Shown here: positions 5,534-5,879 of the stretch, in pieces
Layout of the letters: each line of letters opens with the position of its first letter
Numbering within the stretch: the first letter of the stretch is position 1
From: an uncultured Verrucomicrobiota bacterium
Lineage (GTDB): Bacteria; Verrucomicrobiota; Verrucomicrobiia; Opitutales; Opitutaceae
Direction of reading: 5' to 3'
NCBI GenBank assembly: GCA_903919625.1
Contig: CAIXIZ010000010.1
Span: forward strand, 1-5,879
Length of the DNA: 5,879 nucleotides
The notes under the pieces: model-generated
What the model was told of the DNA's origin: nothing
Seen by the model: only the letters and a program-made list of their open reading frames with translations
Database searches by the model: none
Program-made: the position numbers and the translations under genes

Positions 5534-5860
5534 ATGGACGAACCAGCCCCCACGGAAAATCCGCCTGCGGATTTCAATAAAATCGACCTGTCCCAGCTCC
5601 AAAGCTTCAGCTTTGGCACGCAATGGACGCAGGACAAGAGCCAGCCCGGCGGTGGCTCACGCCCGCCGCGCGAGGGGCGGAGGGAGGATCGTCCGTTTCG
5701 TCCGCGGGAGGGTGGTCCGGGTGGCGGGGCCGGTGAACCGCGCCGCGACCGCCGCGAATTCCGCCGTCCGGCCGGGCCGGGCGAAGGCGGCGACCGGACG
5801 GAGCGCCCGCCGGCCGGCACTGCGGCCGGACCCGTCACGGTTTACGTGCTTTACCCGTAG
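5534..5860 (+). CDS. Arg/Gly/Pro-rich, mostly disordered hypothetical protein
   Basis: A 108-residue protein ending at TAG 5858-5860, 19 bases before the window edge. Residues 12-33 (ADFNKIDLSQLQ, then SFSFGTQWTQ) look like a short ordered or binding motif. Residues about 36-98 are low complexity, rich in Arg, Gly, Pro and Glu, with repeated RREDRPF, RRDRREF-like and GGPGGG stretches that resemble RGG-type RNA-binding tails. The last residues VTVYVLYP read like the first strand of a folded domain that then stops. This suggests either a genuinely short protein or a larger one cut by a nonsense or frameshift change; the other two frames remain open to the edge. I believe similar proteins with this N-terminus occur in Verrucomicrobiota, but that is recollection. 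No Shine-Dalgarno is visible; a terminator-like hairpin precedes the ATG. High GC alone can keep such a frame open, so the coding call is moderate. Confidence 0.6.
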   Translation: MDEPAPTENPPADFNKIDLSQLQSFSFGTQWTQDKSQPGGGSRPPREGRREDRPFRPREGGPGGGAGEPRRDRREFRRPAGPGEGGDRTERPPAGTAAGPVTVYVLYP

Positions 5861-5879
5861 CCGCGGCGCGCGGCCTCGA

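Overview
The window looks like a chromosomal segment of a GC-rich, free-living bacterium, most likely from the Verrucomicrobiota or a related PVC lineage. This is an inference. It rests on secreted or lipid-anchored carbohydrate enzymes beside housekeeping genes, a classical (o-succinylbenzoate) menaquinone gene set resembling the cyanobacterial/plastid version, an A/T-rich heptamer repeat inside a gene, and an Arg/Gly-rich protein with a conserved-looking N-terminus. No phylogenetic test could be run.

Layout. Positions 1-369 (+) hold the 3' part of a hotdog-fold thioesterase, best read as 1,4-dihydroxy-2-naphthoyl-CoA thioesterase (MenI). Positions 370-590 contain no credible gene but carry two compact stem-loops between converging genes. 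Positions 591-1076 (-) encode a small exported cupin-domain protein. The spacer 1077-1318 carries a perfect 27-bp inverted repeat and an 11-bp direct repeat. Positions 1319-2542 (-) encode MenE (o-succinylbenzoate-CoA ligase), overlapping by 19 bp the end of menC (2524-3735, -; o-succinylbenzoate synthase). Upstream of menC on the same strand lies a GH43 glycosidase lipoprotein (3807-5357, -). The spacer 5358-5533 holds a possible LacI-type half-palindrome and an intrinsic-terminator-like hairpin. A divergent gene at 5534-5860 (+) encodes a 108-residue, largely disordered Arg/Gly/Pro-rich protein that stops 19 bases before the window edge.

How the genes fit together. MenC makes o-succinylbenzoate from SHCHC, MenE activates it to the CoA thioester, MenB (not in the window) cyclises it to DHNA-CoA, and MenI releases DHNA for prenylation. 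Three of these steps are therefore encoded within 4 kb, with MenI on the opposite strand from MenC/MenE. The GH43 enzyme belongs to hemicellulose breakdown and shares only direction with menC. The cupin and the Arg/Gly-rich protein have no functional link visible here.

I see no clear novel multi-gene system. The items most worth following are the in-frame heptamer repeat in menE, the 27-bp palindrome, and the Arg/Gly-rich gene with a terminator hairpin just ahead of its start codon and an abrupt stop.
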